From Penicillus capitatus (Eukaryota; Chlorophyta), in contig OZ287702.1 of assembly GCA_965649825.1 (NCBI GenBank), positions 1,054,001 to 1,118,000 of the forward strand: a stretch of DNA of 64,000 nt. The letters are read 5' to 3'. The notes beneath the pieces are model-generated. The model was not told where the DNA came from and made no database searches. It saw only the letters and a list, made by a program, of their open reading frames with translations. A program made the translations under genes and the position numbers. Position 1 is the stretch's first letter. Each line of letters begins with the position of its first letter. Positions 35,455 through 46,289 of the stretch are shown here, piece after piece.

Positions 35455-37090
35455 ATGAGCAGCACCGCGTTGCAACAACGTCAGAGAGCTGTGCGTGGTC
35501 GGCGCGGGTTGATGCCGTGAGATGCTGACTGTTGCGTTAGGTGCGAAAACTGAGAACAGTCATCGCACATGGCGGCGTGGTAGCTGGCGAGAAGCCACTC
35601 GGACGCGAAGAGCAGTTCGATGCCATTCAGGGATACATAGGCCAATGCCTTGCCAAATCGAAGGGAGGACTGATCTACGCCACTGGGATCAGTGGAACAG
35701 GTCTATCGCATGGGCGAAAAGATCGTCGACGAATGACGGGCACTTTAGGGAAGAGCGTGACGGTGCATTCTGTCATGGCGGGATTGTGGAAGTACCCGAG
35801 TCCATTCGAAGCACCTCCTGCTCTGGTGTCGATAAACTGCATGAGCCTGACCACGCCCAAAGCTGTGTACGAGGCGATCTGGAATGGCTATGAGATGCAC
35901 AGCGAAATGCAAAGCCCGGCCGAAATTGCCTACCCCTGTCGAGAATCCGCTATCACGATTGGCATTTCGAAATACGACATCATCAAAGAAGAGATGACAA
36001 CATTTGTCAACAGCGAAGTCCCGACGGAATCCAAGACAGCAAAACACAAGAGTGGCAAGAAACGCGACAAAACGCATCAGGACGATGGGCAACGCAGCAT
36101 GCTGATCGTGTTTCTCGACGAAATAGACAAGCTCATCGGCGGCAGGGTAAGCACACCTCTTCTCTCTGCAATTGTTTCCGACAGAGATACGGTGCAGAAT
36201 ATCGAGTTGTTGCTGAATCTCTTCTCCATGGCTGTCTCCAGCAAGAGGCTGGTGTTGATCGGAGCGGCCAATACACTCGATTTGACAGACAGATGGATGG
36301 AGGACTTCGACAAAGCAGAATGCCTCCCTGAGCTGGTGTCGTTCCCTGCCTATCGTCCAACAGAAGTGTCTGCCGTGCTGAAGAAACTCGCAACGCAGAG
36401 CGAAGATCCAGTCGTTTTGACCGATCGCGCGATTGAATTTTTGGCACGCAGAGCCTGCAGTACAGGAATGGGTGACATGAGGGGTGTCTTTCACATCTGT
36501 CAGTCTGCCTTGGCCACATTCGAAAAACGTAAGACCCTCGTTGCGTCCGGCTCTAAGAGTGCTGCTCTAGAGGAGAGTGGCGATGAGTGGGTAGGTATAA
36601 AAGAGATCACAGAAGTGTTTAATAAACTCCATACGGGCACAGATAACGAGCCCTACAGTGCTGTGTCTTCCTTGCCTCTCGATCAGCAGGTTCTGTTGTT
36701 GGCCGTTGTGCAACTCCTACAAGGTCATAGACAGAGATGCGACAAAGATTCGCCGGAAAGACAACGTCGTAAGAAATGTACCTCACATAAAGGACGACGA
36801 GAGAATGTTGGACTCGATGTCGAAGCCATCTACCAACAGTGCGTCGTGCCGAGACCAACCGATTCGGGATGTGCGCTTGTGCGTGTAGGTACGTCAAAGC
36901 ATGTAGAAACTTGTGCCTTGATGCGCATTCGAAGGCGGATGTATTGAACATGGTGACCATGTTATGTGACACTGGCCTTCTGTCCAAAGAGAAACCGAAG
37001 AAAGGAAAGCATTTCCGACTCGCTCTGCCCCTATCCACAGTACTGGAGTTCTTTGAGACTTCTCGTCTGTTTGCCGGGATGATGTTATGA
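35455..37090 (+). CDS. CDC6: CDC6-type replication licensing ATPase
   Basis: Four exons (35455-35490, 35541-35700, 35749-36838, 36889-37090) give 495 aa. KPLGREEQFDAIQGYI starts the AAA+ module; the Walker A motif GISGTGKS is built across intron 2. VSINCMSLTTPKAVYEAI is the CDC6-typical strand, IVFLDEIDKL is Walker B, and LVLIGAANTLDLTDRW carries sensor 1. The C-terminal winged helix reads DVEAIYQQYVKACRNLCL and VLNMVTMLCDTGLLS after the last splice. CDC6 joins ORC at origins and loads MCM2-7. Compared with relatives there is a 13-residue insert after DEIDKLIGG. The usual long N-terminal CDK-regulated tail is nearly absent (about 15 residues before the ATPase). Confidence 0.9.
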
Positions 37091-37617
37091 GACACCGCCA
37101 AGAAGGACATGTTCCGTCTAAACGGTTAGAAGAGCGTGCGCGCAGAACGAAGTACAACTTGTCAACTGGTCTGCTCGAACGCGTACCTTACTCCAGTACT
37201 CGTGTTTTCGATTAAAGGACGCGAAGTTTCTTTATTCCTGCCTGTAAAGCTCCTTCATACACTCTGCCTAGGTAGCGTCTCAGTGTAGAAATCTGCAGGT
37301 ATGCGAACAAACATCCCGTCTTCTTCCTAAGCGGAATCTCGCGATGATGCTTGGTTGAACGGCGCGAGCTATACGATCTACCATCGAGCCGTTATTCGCG
37401 TTGCTTTTCTTTGGGCTGGCAGCATCTCGATGGCCGAGAGGCATCTGCTCGGGAAGATCGGATGGCCTAGAAAAGAGGGAATCGATGGCCTCTCGTCGCG
37501 CCGCCGCCCGAAGTTGGTGTTTTCGTCGACAGATGCGCGGTCGGGATGCTTTCGACATCGCGTTATCTCTCCGGATTTCTCGTCATCTTCGTAAGACCGT
37601 GGGCCCGTTGTAGGAGA
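37091..37617. other. Intergenic region
   Basis: About 530 bp between CDC6 and the bZIP gene. The bZIP frame is open upstream to 37546, but I start that gene at 37618. No other gene was seen. Confidence 0.4.
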
Positions 37618-38610
37618 ATGGCTCGTCAATGTGGTTCAGGCGACTTCGGCTCTGGAAATGTGCCATTGGATCTCCGAATTGCCACTTTTCTGGCCGGTAT
37701 CCAGGGAGAACCCATCAGTACTACAAGATCCAGTACTGAACACGGATCATCCGGTTCCGAGCAACAACAGCCCGAGCAACCGACTCCCGTGGCAGCAATC
37801 ATAGCCGAACAGCCCTCCGCGCCTCTGGCGATGGAGACTTCTGAGCGAACAGCAGCTGGTCGACAACATCGCAGAAGTCAAACCACTGGCCGCCGACGGA
37901 GATACAGAGATGATCGTCAGAGACTATCAAATTCATTAGCGCAGAAACGATACCGAGAGAGGAAAAAGCAGGCATTCGACAACATGAAGGCCCTCGTCGA
38001 TTCCCTGACTGCCGAAGTGGATCGGCTGCAACATGTCAAACGTGAAAATGAGAAGCTCACGCTGGAGATGGAAGAGTATCGGCAACTTGCCGATGTCCAT
38101 GGAATGAACAGAGCATCGCGTGTTGCTGAGAACAACAGTCCAACGTCGACCTTCAACGATTCAAGTCCCACATCTGTCTGTTCGCTGACACTTCAGGGCC
38201 CAAGTGCACCACTGCCACCAATCGAGCCGATTGCTCAGCCGATGCTGACACTCCAGAGCACGAACGTTGCCGATTGGATGGGCACGATGAGTCGAATCTG
38301 TCAATGGAGGACGGCGACCGATGTGGACACGTCACGAGGTCTACAGACCGAGATTGAACAGCTCGAAAAGGACTGGAATGAACGGATGGCGACGGTCGAG
38401 AATTTTATGCGTCTCTATCGAATCTACGGAGGCACGGCGACATCGTCCGACGAACACATGCTTCCCTTTTTGCGATCGTGTATGACCAACATGCATTCGA
38501 TGAATGCTGACGTCACTTCGCTGAAAGTTCAGTTGGTCGCACAGCAGACGCAGGAGAATAGAACCAGAGTGCAGGAAGTCTTTGGTTTTCAACCCAACGA
38601 TTCCAAATGA
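37618..38610 (+). CDS. bZIP transcription factor
   Basis: Single exon of 330 aa from the ATG at 37618 (an in-frame ATG at 37546 would add 24 residues). Residues ~97-118 are a bZIP basic region: QRLSNSLAQKRYRERKKQAF has the N-x7-R spacing (N...R) of the family. A leucine zipper follows (MKALVDSLTAEVDRLQHVKR, ENEKLTLEMEEY). A short N-terminal element, DLRIATFLAGIQG, and a long helical C-terminal region (EQLEKDWNERMATVENFMRL onward) are shared with the gene at 39185. The rest is Ser/Pro/Gln-rich. It probably binds DNA as a dimer in the nucleus; the target genes are unknown. Confidence 0.88.
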   Translation: MARQCGSGDFGSGNVPLDLRIATFLAGIQGEPISTTRSSTEHGSSGSEQQQPEQPTPVAAIIAEQPSAPLAMETSERTAAGRQHRRSQTTGRRRRYRDDRQRLSNSLAQKRYRERKKQAFDNMKALVDSLTAEVDRLQHVKRENEKLTLEMEEYRQLADVHGMNRASRVAENNSPTSTFNDSSPTSVCSLTLQGPSAPLPPIEPIAQPMLTLQSTNVADWMGTMSRICQWRTATDVDTSRGLQTEIEQLEKDWNERMATVENFMRLYRIYGGTATSSDEHMLPFLRSCMTNMHSMNADVTSLKVQLVAQQTQENRTRVQEVFGFQPNDSK

Positions 38611-39184
38611 TCACCATCACTTTATTTCGCGGATTCACCCTTTTGACAGATGTCCATCTGTTCGGCCCACTCCACTCACTCTGTGGCATTTTTCCTGACA
38701 TCATATGTGCTTGATTGACCGTACACGATATGGACTCTCTCTTTATCAGGCAGATGTCAAGTGCCCCCTTCCACTGGCACAGAAGAATGGCATCACAAGC
38801 AGCACCTCTGGCAGGTGTTGGATTCCATTTTTCTCAAACCTTCCTTCCTCTCTCTCCCAGAAACGTGGAGCTTTCACGCATTCGTTCTGCCAAAATTGAT
38901 AAGAAAATGATCCAATTCATACAAACGAGCAGCCAGCGAGTAGATCTTACATCGTATTGCTGCTTGTGACTATCAGCAAAATATGACAGTTTGTTCTTTT
39001 TATTTATATAGAAAATGTAGTTAATACATGTCTATCTACATCACTCTTTACTTGGAAGCCTTTTGCTTTCATTGGGAATGAGAGTATAATTGTAAGAATG
39101 ATTGTTGTTCGTGTATTGCTGAATCGAAAGCTCGGCGTCCATGCGCAGCGACTTCCATTTGTCACCTCACGAAATTTTTGAGCT
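38611..39184. other. Intergenic region between paralogues
   Basis: 570 bp; A/T-rich near 38990-39060 (tttttatttatata), possibly a poly(A) or promoter region. No ORF with coding character. Confidence 0.4.
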
Positions 39185-40294
39185 ATGCCGACTAAGGGAC
39201 ACCTTTCGCAGCAACAAAACACAGACGCAGAACGAAACGTGCCGGCGGAGGTTCCACACGGCGCGGCCAATCGTCGGTTAGAGGATCGCATCGCTATGTT
39301 TTTCCAAGGACTGGAGCATCCGACGGGTGCAACAAATACTGGAAGCGCGCATCAGACAACAGGCTTCTCCGCCATGGACGTCGCCGATCCGGAGCGGTTG
39401 CCGCGGAGTACGGCGGATCCGGTACAGACGCAGTCGCAAGTTTTCGTTCTCCTAAACAACGAAACGGAAGACGGAGTGCCGCGTCCTCCTTCAACGGACG
39501 TCGCCACGTCCCAACCACAGAGGTAAACGACGGACCCCTGCCCACCTTTGGTGACACTTCGGCGTAGACGGCGAGGAAAGCGCATTCGCTGCGATGCATT
39601 ACCGCATGAAGAGATTGTATCGAATCTGTCCGGTGCCTTCACACCATTGGATGTCAGGGAGATGTATGGTGGGAGATCACACCTGCATCCATTCGCCACA
39701 ACACCCGTCACAACTTCACGTTTGACACAGCACAGTGAATCGGACATTCGCCAAGGAGCCTTAAGTGGCTGCGGCGGCGGTGGCGGCGGTGGCGGCGGTG
39801 GCGGCGTGACTGGGAGTGCTGCCTTTGCAATGCCATCTGTCTGTCCAGGTCAGACCATGATCGATGTGCGTGTTCTCAGTCACATTCATCCGATGGATGT
39901 CACCGCATTGGCAACAACAGTATCCGGTGGAACGTCGCCCACCCCATTCCCTGGCGGTATCCAGCCGCCACCTAGGAACAGTCCTGAACAGACGAGCGAC
40001 CCTTCGAAGATGAGTGCCATCGAAAAGGCGAAGCTCGATTGGGAAACGCACATCACTGTCATGGAACAGGTTCTTGCCGCCAACAGAGAACAGGGATTGC
40101 CAGAGCATTCGATCTCCTTGGACGCATTGCAGTTGCTGAGTCAAATGATCAGTAACCTCTATTCCCTCAATGCCAAGCTTCTGTATGCCGAAACGCAACG
40201 CGTTCTCGACGAACACCGCCAGAATGCCAGACGCATTGACGATGTCTTCCAAGGGCTTGCAGGAGTAAAGAGACAGAAAGGGAAAGAAGATTAA
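39185..40294 (+). CDS. Paralogue of the bZIP protein lacking the bZIP
   Basis: Two exons (39185-39522, 39568-40294; 45-nt intron) give 354 aa. The N-terminal EDRIAMFFQGLEHP matches DLRIATFLAGIQGE of the neighbour, and the C-terminal helical part (KAKLDWETHITVMEQVLAAN, LYSLNAKLLYAE, RRIDDVFQGLAG) aligns with its counterpart. Between them only a short basic stretch (RRRGKRIRC) remains where the neighbour has the basic region and zipper. An 11-residue polyglycine tract is coded by a ggc/ggt repeat at ~39769-39805. It may be a dimerisation-competent partner or inhibitor without DNA binding; that is inference from the shared C-terminal domain. Confidence 0.72.
39769..39805 (+). repeat. GGC/GGT trinucleotide repeat (polyglycine)
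   Basis: An in-frame ggcggt microsatellite coding 11 glycines in the bZIP-less paralogue; likely length-polymorphic. Confidence 0.9.
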
Positions 40295-40758
40295 GCATGG
40301 TTGGATCACGATGTGCGTGCTCACCAGCTCATGCTCTTGTCGTTCGATCCGGCATCGAGATCGATCGATGCATTGCTATTGACGTCATCATCAATTATCA
40401 TCAATATCTCAACAAGGAACAAGGCATCCAAATCTCAAGCACAAGGCGCTGACAGACAAGAGCCTGTGATGGATTTCGTCGTTTTTGTTGCATCCTTATG
40501 AGGCGATCGGTCAATTTCGTGCCGTTTTTGCAAATCGGGGATTTCGGATTTCAGTCAGGTGGGCGAATCCACCCTCTGTGTTTCTTCTTGTTTGATGCTA
40601 AATGTTCGATGAGAAATATACATCGTTTGACGAAAATTGCCACACTCAGCAGTACCGTTTCAAAACATCGAAAGAAATCTCTGCGCGTCGTTGACAGCGT
40701 CCACGCATTCGGCAAAGGATTTCTCTCCTGCCGTGCTGTTTGCTCGTGCTAAACGACG
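40295..40758. other. Intergenic region
   Basis: 460 bp, no recognisable gene. Confidence 0.4.
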
Positions 40759-41298
40759 ATGTCCATTTCGCGTTCTGAGCAAGTCCGTCGACTCTTCGGC
40801 GTTGACGTATTGTGTCAGCGATTGCTGCTAGGAGAGGGAGGAGGTCGACGCCACAGGGACGTTCGAAGTTAAGGCAACGGCGGAGCTAGAGGTGCGCCGG
40901 CTGCACCTGCTGTGCCTCGCCCCAATGGTACGAGCAGGAACTCGAGAAGCAACATGAGGGATTAATGGCACACATCGCGACGTTGAAAGAGGCATGGACC
41001 GTTCTGTAGAGTCTCTCTCAACGGTTCTGCGCCGCAGGACGTGCGAAAATGGCAACACAATATCGAAACCGAAGCGCAAGAGCACAGTGAAGTGAGTAAC
41101 CATGTCTGGCGTTTCATCTCTGTGATCCTGTGGATGTCCCATCACGACTAGGCGCTGGATAAGATCCGCAGCCAACTGCGTGGCGAGGTGGAGTCGTTGC
41201 GATCGGAGTTCGAGACCATCAAACATAAGATCAAGGAACAGATGACAGAGGACGACACACCCGTCGCGTCCAACGAAGCGACTGCTGTTGATAAATAA
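40759..41298 (+). CDS. Small coiled-coil protein
   Basis: Five short exons (40759-40782, 40832-40891, 40938-41000, 41038-41091, 41152-41298) give 115 aa in frame; all junctions are phase 0. The product is almost entirely helical and charged: EREEVDATGTFEV, ELEKQHEGLMAHIATLKEAW, KWQHNIETEAQEHSEALDKI, RSQLRGEVESLRSEFETI. The intron at 41001-41037 is only 37 nt with a GTTCTG donor. The size suggests a subunit of a coiled-coil complex (ciliary, kinetochore or BLOC-like), but I recognise no family. It lies 43 bp upstream of the cyclophilin-like gene on the same strand. Confidence 0.58.
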
Positions 41299-41341
41299 AT
41301 CATCGCGATTACGATGCAATAATGTGACTTTCTCGCTGAAC

Positions 41342-42450
41342 ATGGGTAAAGGTGGCACACGTTTTGTATCGGACGCCATTTCGGTGCGCGCACCGAGACA
41401 GCGGTCGTCTTTCTCGGCACGCGAGCTGCGACGCGACATGGAGACGTACTGCGAAACGGGAGTTCATCCTGATATCGAAAAAGCGATAGAGGAGCATCGA
41501 GAACGGCCAGCTGAAAAACCTCTTCCTCTGTTTGACCCGGACCGCCCGTTCGTTTACTTTCAGTTCTCGATCTCCGGCGAAGCCATCGGACAGTTCTCCC
41601 TCAACCTGTTCGACAACGTTCAGAAGTTTGGTGTTTGTGTGATAGAGTGACTGTTGAGCTATTCCGAGAGCACCATCCACGTGGCGTCGAAATGCTGCAG
41701 AATCTGTGCAAGAGGGGATCGCAGGCGTCACTCGAAAACAGATGTGTGCATAGACTGCTGACGGAATGCGCTTTCTTTATGGGCCGCTCAAAGTCTGTTT
41801 GTTCTCTTCTTGTGAGAATCGGCATTGGACGTTGTGAACGGACAGGTGTACGAGAGAGATCATACGTCGCCCTCGTCTCAACCATACAGAAAAGGGCACG
41901 GTCTCCATAAGTGGAGATGGCAACGAAGTAGCCATCACATTACGAGAAGACGCTCTTGCATTGGACGAAACGCATCATGTGTTGCCATCTGCTTATTGGC
42001 GGCGCGTTGTGATCTTGGCCGGTGCTGCAGGTGGTCGGGAGAGTGCATTTGGGATTGGATGTGCTGGACAGGGTGAATACTGTCATCGCTGGTCCCTTTG
42101 ATATTCCGCTGGATGACATCCGCATCACGAAATGCGGAATGACGGATCATTTGGGGAGGATAGACGCGGCCGAGATATCTGGCGACAAAAACGCCGTGTC
42201 TGCCAAGTCTCCGGACAACGATCAACAGCTCAAACTCGAAGCACAACGCGCACAGGATGACCTAAAGTACGTTCTTGCTGAGCGTATACGCGGTCAGGTC
42301 TCTGAGTGTTGTTGGATGTCTAGATCGGCATTGGAAGAGGGACTCACTCGAAAACGAAGAGTAAATGAGGCGAGGGAGCGAAGCAACAACAAAAAGCGTG
42401 TTCTGGATCTGGACCTGTCATCCTCCACCAGTTCAGATGAGGATGCCTAG
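41342..42450 (+). CDS. Divergent cyclophilin-fold protein
   Basis: Exon 1 is 41342-41617. The N-terminal ~65 residues are basic and unique; FVYFQFSISGEAIGQFSLNL then matches the first cyclophilin strands. A 53-nt intron leads to HHPRGVEMLQNLCKRGS (helix 1) from 41671. One or two introns around 41750-41850 are unresolved, after which EKGTVSISGDGNEVAITL, then (intron ~41975-42026) VVGRVHLGLDVLDRVN and IRITKCGM fit the last strands. A final intron (42267-42323, approximate) precedes a basic/Ser tail ending SSSTSSDEDA. The active-site FHR...Q..D F..G residues are largely absent (VHRLL instead), so peptidyl-prolyl isomerase activity is unlikely; a spliceosomal scaffold role is possible. Confidence 0.6.
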
Positions 42451-42472
42451 TATCGAATGTAAAAAGTGTTCG

Positions 42473-44957
42473 CTATACGCTGTCTGATGTCACTGGAGCC
42501 ACGTCTTTCGTTTCGATCACCGATTGTGGTTTCTGATTCAAGACGCCCAATGTCTGCCGCAGGGCTCTGGCCAGAACACGCGAAGAGAGTTTGGATGCCA
42601 AGATGATCGGAATCTTCACTGCTTCATCACGATCCGCTGCATTCAAACTCTGAATCTCCTGTGAGCCATTCATGAACCCGTGAATGTATGATGTTACTGC
42701 TGTAAAGACGTACGTTTAAGATCCAAGTCAGGGCAGACGATGCTTGCGTTATTGTGTGGAGGGTCGTCACATTGGCACTGTGTCGATCGCGTTGCTCGAT
42801 CTGCTGCATAGCCTGGGATAACCGTCGCAGTCCAGCAATCTATAACAACGGCTTTGATTGGAGGATGGCATATGCGTGCGGACCTGTTCTCGGTCTTTCT
42901 CTTCGGAGAAGGAAGGGACGGACATCAGCATCTGTCCCCAGAGGCTCTGTGTAAAGGGAACGCCGTTTGTTGGAGCCGAGAACACATTGTTCTTCGTTGA
43001 CTGGATCCAATCATCCACGCCAAGACGCCACGCAGCGTCGATGCCTTTGGCGATTTCATCCAACAGAATGTCACGCACAAACAGTCCCTCCTCTTTTAGC
43101 AAGAACTGCAGTGGACGTGTATTGGGGGACGCTTTCTCAGATGGGTTTGCTTGGTTCCATGTCCCTGAATGAAAGCTATCGGCTTTGCCAGGAGAGCGTA
43201 CGGCTTGGAGCAGCAAGGCCTCGAGTCTCTCAAACTGGAATGTCCCTCTTTTGTAGAGGAGCGCTTTGAGTGTTTGTCGGAGTTCTGGAGTCTTGTCGGA
43301 GAGCAGTCGACGCGCCACCCATGGATACGCTGCATTCAGTACTTTATAAGAGGGGTCACTGGCCAAGGCAATTCCCTCCAGGACTGTCAGACTGCGAACG
43401 AGTAGTGTATAGTAGGGTGGAATCTGGAACTTGTACTGATACATCGTCGTGCCCAGTTTCTCAGAGAAATCGCCAAAGCTCAGGTTATTCATGCCGCCCA
43501 CCATAATCGACTGAAAAACGCCTGTCAGCGCAGGGATGATCCGAGAGCGGTCGGATGATGAGGGCAGCATGCCGAGAGAAACAAAATCTTCAGCCAATGC
43601 TTCGTATTCGCGATTGACGAGATGAAGGGTGGCTCGAATGAGGGCCCGTTGCGTCTCTTTGTTGATCTGTCCCATCATTCCGAAATCGATATAGCACAAC
43701 AGTCCACTCGGCAACTTCATCAAATTTCCTGTCGCGAGATGACGAGATGCCTTAGCTGAGTAGGGTTTGGCCTACCTGGATGCGGATCTGCATGATAGAA
43801 CCCTTCCTCAAGCATCTGCTCCAAACTGCAACGGACGCCCACGTCGACCAACCTCAAATCTTCGTGGCTGCCTCGGCTGGCGCGTTTGGCAGTGGCACCG
43901 GATCGGAGCTTCTGGCCATCGACCCATTCCATCACCAGTACCTTCGGCGTAGTCCACTGGAAATACATTTCGGGTACGTAGACGCCTTTCATCTGGCCAA
44001 AGAGTTGCTTGAAACGCGCTCCGTTTGCCGCTTCCCTGAAAGGAGATTTCTTCGAACGCGGTACAAGAGCACTGCGGAGTACCGTTCGTAATCCACTTCT
44101 TTAAAAAGACTGGTGGCCCATTCGTCGATGAGGAGTGGCAGATTGCTGTTGACTTTCTTCCATTTTCGCACGAATCCTGCCAATTTTCGCAGAAGGTACA
44201 CATCCAGTGCAATCTGCTCCACCACGTCCGGCCTCTGCACTTTGACAGCGACTTCTTGCTGCGTTGTCCTTAATCGAGCTCTATAGACTTGCCCCAACGA
44301 AGCCGCCGCGACAGGGTCCGGCGAAACATCGCTGAAGATCTCCTGAATCGGCGCCGCCAACTCCTTCTCGATCACTGTCATGTCACATCCACTCAACAGA
44401 TCTGCACAGAATGGACTGGGCTTCACTTTCGAACGCAGCAGTATTGCTGAAGGGCGGGATGCGGTCCTGAAGCTTCTCCAATTCTCTCAGATAAGTCGGC
44501 GGAACCACATCCGGACGGGAAGATGCCACTTGACCGATCTTTACAAAGGCAGGACCAAGAGAAGTCAAGACGCCCCTCAAATTCGACGCTGCCCTTTCTG
44601 TGTCTTTTGTCAGAAACGCACGTACAAACCAGAGACCCATAACGGAGCCAATCTCGATGAGACGTGCCGTCGTGGCCACAGGTCTCTGATCCCAGTACGC
44701 TCCATTGCGCTCGGCACTGTAATTGTCTCGAAGATTGAGACCATCACGCTCCAACTGACGACAGGGGCACACACGTGATCCCCGACCTTAACAGTGAGCC
44801 GCACCTGACCGGCACGTACACGAAGGTATCCCCGTGGACGTAGCTGTCGTCGAGGGTGGAGATAGAGAATCGGAGAACCGCGTCTGCAGGTTGTGCTCGT
44901 GAGTGATACTGCCCGTTCAAGCATTCTCCACGCCAGCATGTGCCGTACGTCACGCAC
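42473..44957 (-). CDS. ABC1/UbiB (ADCK/ABC1K) atypical kinase, organelle-targeted
   Basis: Seven exons (44957-44805, 44754-44427, 44374-44083, 44035-43776, 43728-42884, 42812-42714, 42658-42473) give 669 aa. The first ~50 residues are Arg-rich and acid-poor, a transit peptide. The UbiB core follows: LGPAFVKIGQVASSRPD (the KxGQ motif replacing the usual Gly loop), PVAAASLGQVYRARL, VAVKVQRPDV with the ATP-binding lysine, KEVDYEREAAN, VLVMEWVDG, GFYHADPHPGN and YIDFGMMG (DFG). The family is needed for prenylquinone synthesis and, in plastids, plastoglobule function; the leader and green lineage favour a plastid or mitochondrial location. Its start codon is 25 bp from that of the divergent UCH37 gene. 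Confidence 0.92.
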
Positions 44958-44982
44958 CTTCGCATCGCAATCGACGTCAACA

Positions 44983-46206
44983 ATGACGAATTCGAAAGAG
45001 AGCTGGACGACGATAGAGAGCGACCCAGGCGTGTTTACAGAACTTCTGCAGCGTATGGGTGTGCAGTCGGTTCAAGTGCGTTGCGCCGCGATTTCGAAAG
45101 CGAGGCGAAGATGCCAGACAGGTGGAGGAGCTCTACGCTTTGGACGAAGCCCAGCTGCAGTATTTAAAACCCGTCTATGGTTTGATCTTCTTGTTCAAGT
45201 GGCGTGCGGAAAAGGATGACCGGCCGATCGAATACGCCGCCTTGGAGAGCGTCTGGTTCGCCAACCAAGTCATACAGAACGCCTGCGCCACTCAAGCGAT
45301 TCTCTCGGTACTGTTCAACCGACCGGATGTCGACCTCGGCACAGAACTCGCAAACCTGAAGTCCTTCACGGCAGATTTTCCGCCGCACCTGAAAGGTGAC
45401 GATCTATCATGTCAGTCCAGAGCGTAAAGGCGATGGTGTTCAGGGCTGACCATTGGGAACAGTGAAGTGATTCGCCAGGCGCACAACAGTTTTCGTCCCC
45501 CCGATGCGTTCGTTTCGGATGAGGACGCCGGAGGAAAGGACAGCTCTGAGGTCTATCATTTTATTGGATATGTGCCTGTCGATGGGGTGCTGTACGAATT
45601 GGATGGACTGAAAGAAGGGCCAATTCGACTCTGTTCGTGTCAAGAGGTCAAGCCACCGACGGAGCAAAGGAGATCGTGAGATGTCTGCTTAGGAGGATTG
45701 GTTGAATCTGGTGTCTCCGTTTATCCGGGCACGAATTGAGCAATACGCGAAGAACGAAATTCGCTTCAACTTGATGGCCGTTATCAAGAACAGAACAGAG
45801 GTGCTGCAGGAGAATATCCACGGGGCAGAAGAGAAGAAGGAAAAACTGATGGCCTCTTTGGAATCCATGGGTACAGAAGATGGCGGCGCTGTGCATACAG
45901 AAATCGCTCAATTAGAAGATTCAGTTTTGAGGTGACGTTGCTGCAGAGTGAGAAAGTGTGAGATGATGTGACGGCAGATACAAAGAGGACTTGACAAGCG
46001 AAGAGACAAAGCTGAAGAAATGGAAAGAAGAAAACGTGCGGAGAAAGCACAATTACATTCCATTTCTCTTCAATTTTCTGAAGATCCTGGCCGAGAAAGA
46101 TCAGCTAAAAGAACTGATCGACATGGCCAAGGACAAACAGAACCAACAGCAGCAGCAAGACCAAGAGAAGGGAGAGACCGAGTCCAATACAGAAATGCAG
46201 GAGTAG
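44983..46206 (+). CDS. UCHL5: UCH37/UCHL5 ubiquitin C-terminal hydrolase
   Basis: Five exons (44983-45075, 45122-45395, 45444-45646, 45693-45931, 45978-46206) give 345 aa. [16 protein letters not shown] starts the UCH domain. [19 protein letters not shown] holds the oxyanion Gln and catalytic Cys; [20 protein letters not shown] holds the catalytic His and Asp. [14 protein letters not shown] follows. The C-terminal UCH37-like tail (coiled coil, then [17 protein letters not shown]) is the segment that docks on proteasome RPN13 or INO80 NFRKB. It removes ubiquitin at the proteasome. All introns are 46-48 nt. The Gln-rich run near the C-terminus ([11 protein letters not shown]) is a mild oddity. 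Confidence 0.95.
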
Positions 46207-46289
46207 GTAGATGTGAGCGACACGTGTTTTAATGGTGTCATCACTTTCACGCACATGGATTGCTCTGTCAACATCGAGTCGCCTGTTGA

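Noticed and set aside
36147-36185. A 38-nt GTAAGC...CAG intron in CDC6
   Set aside because: Removing it breaks the reading frame; reading through keeps it. Treated as a coding insert.
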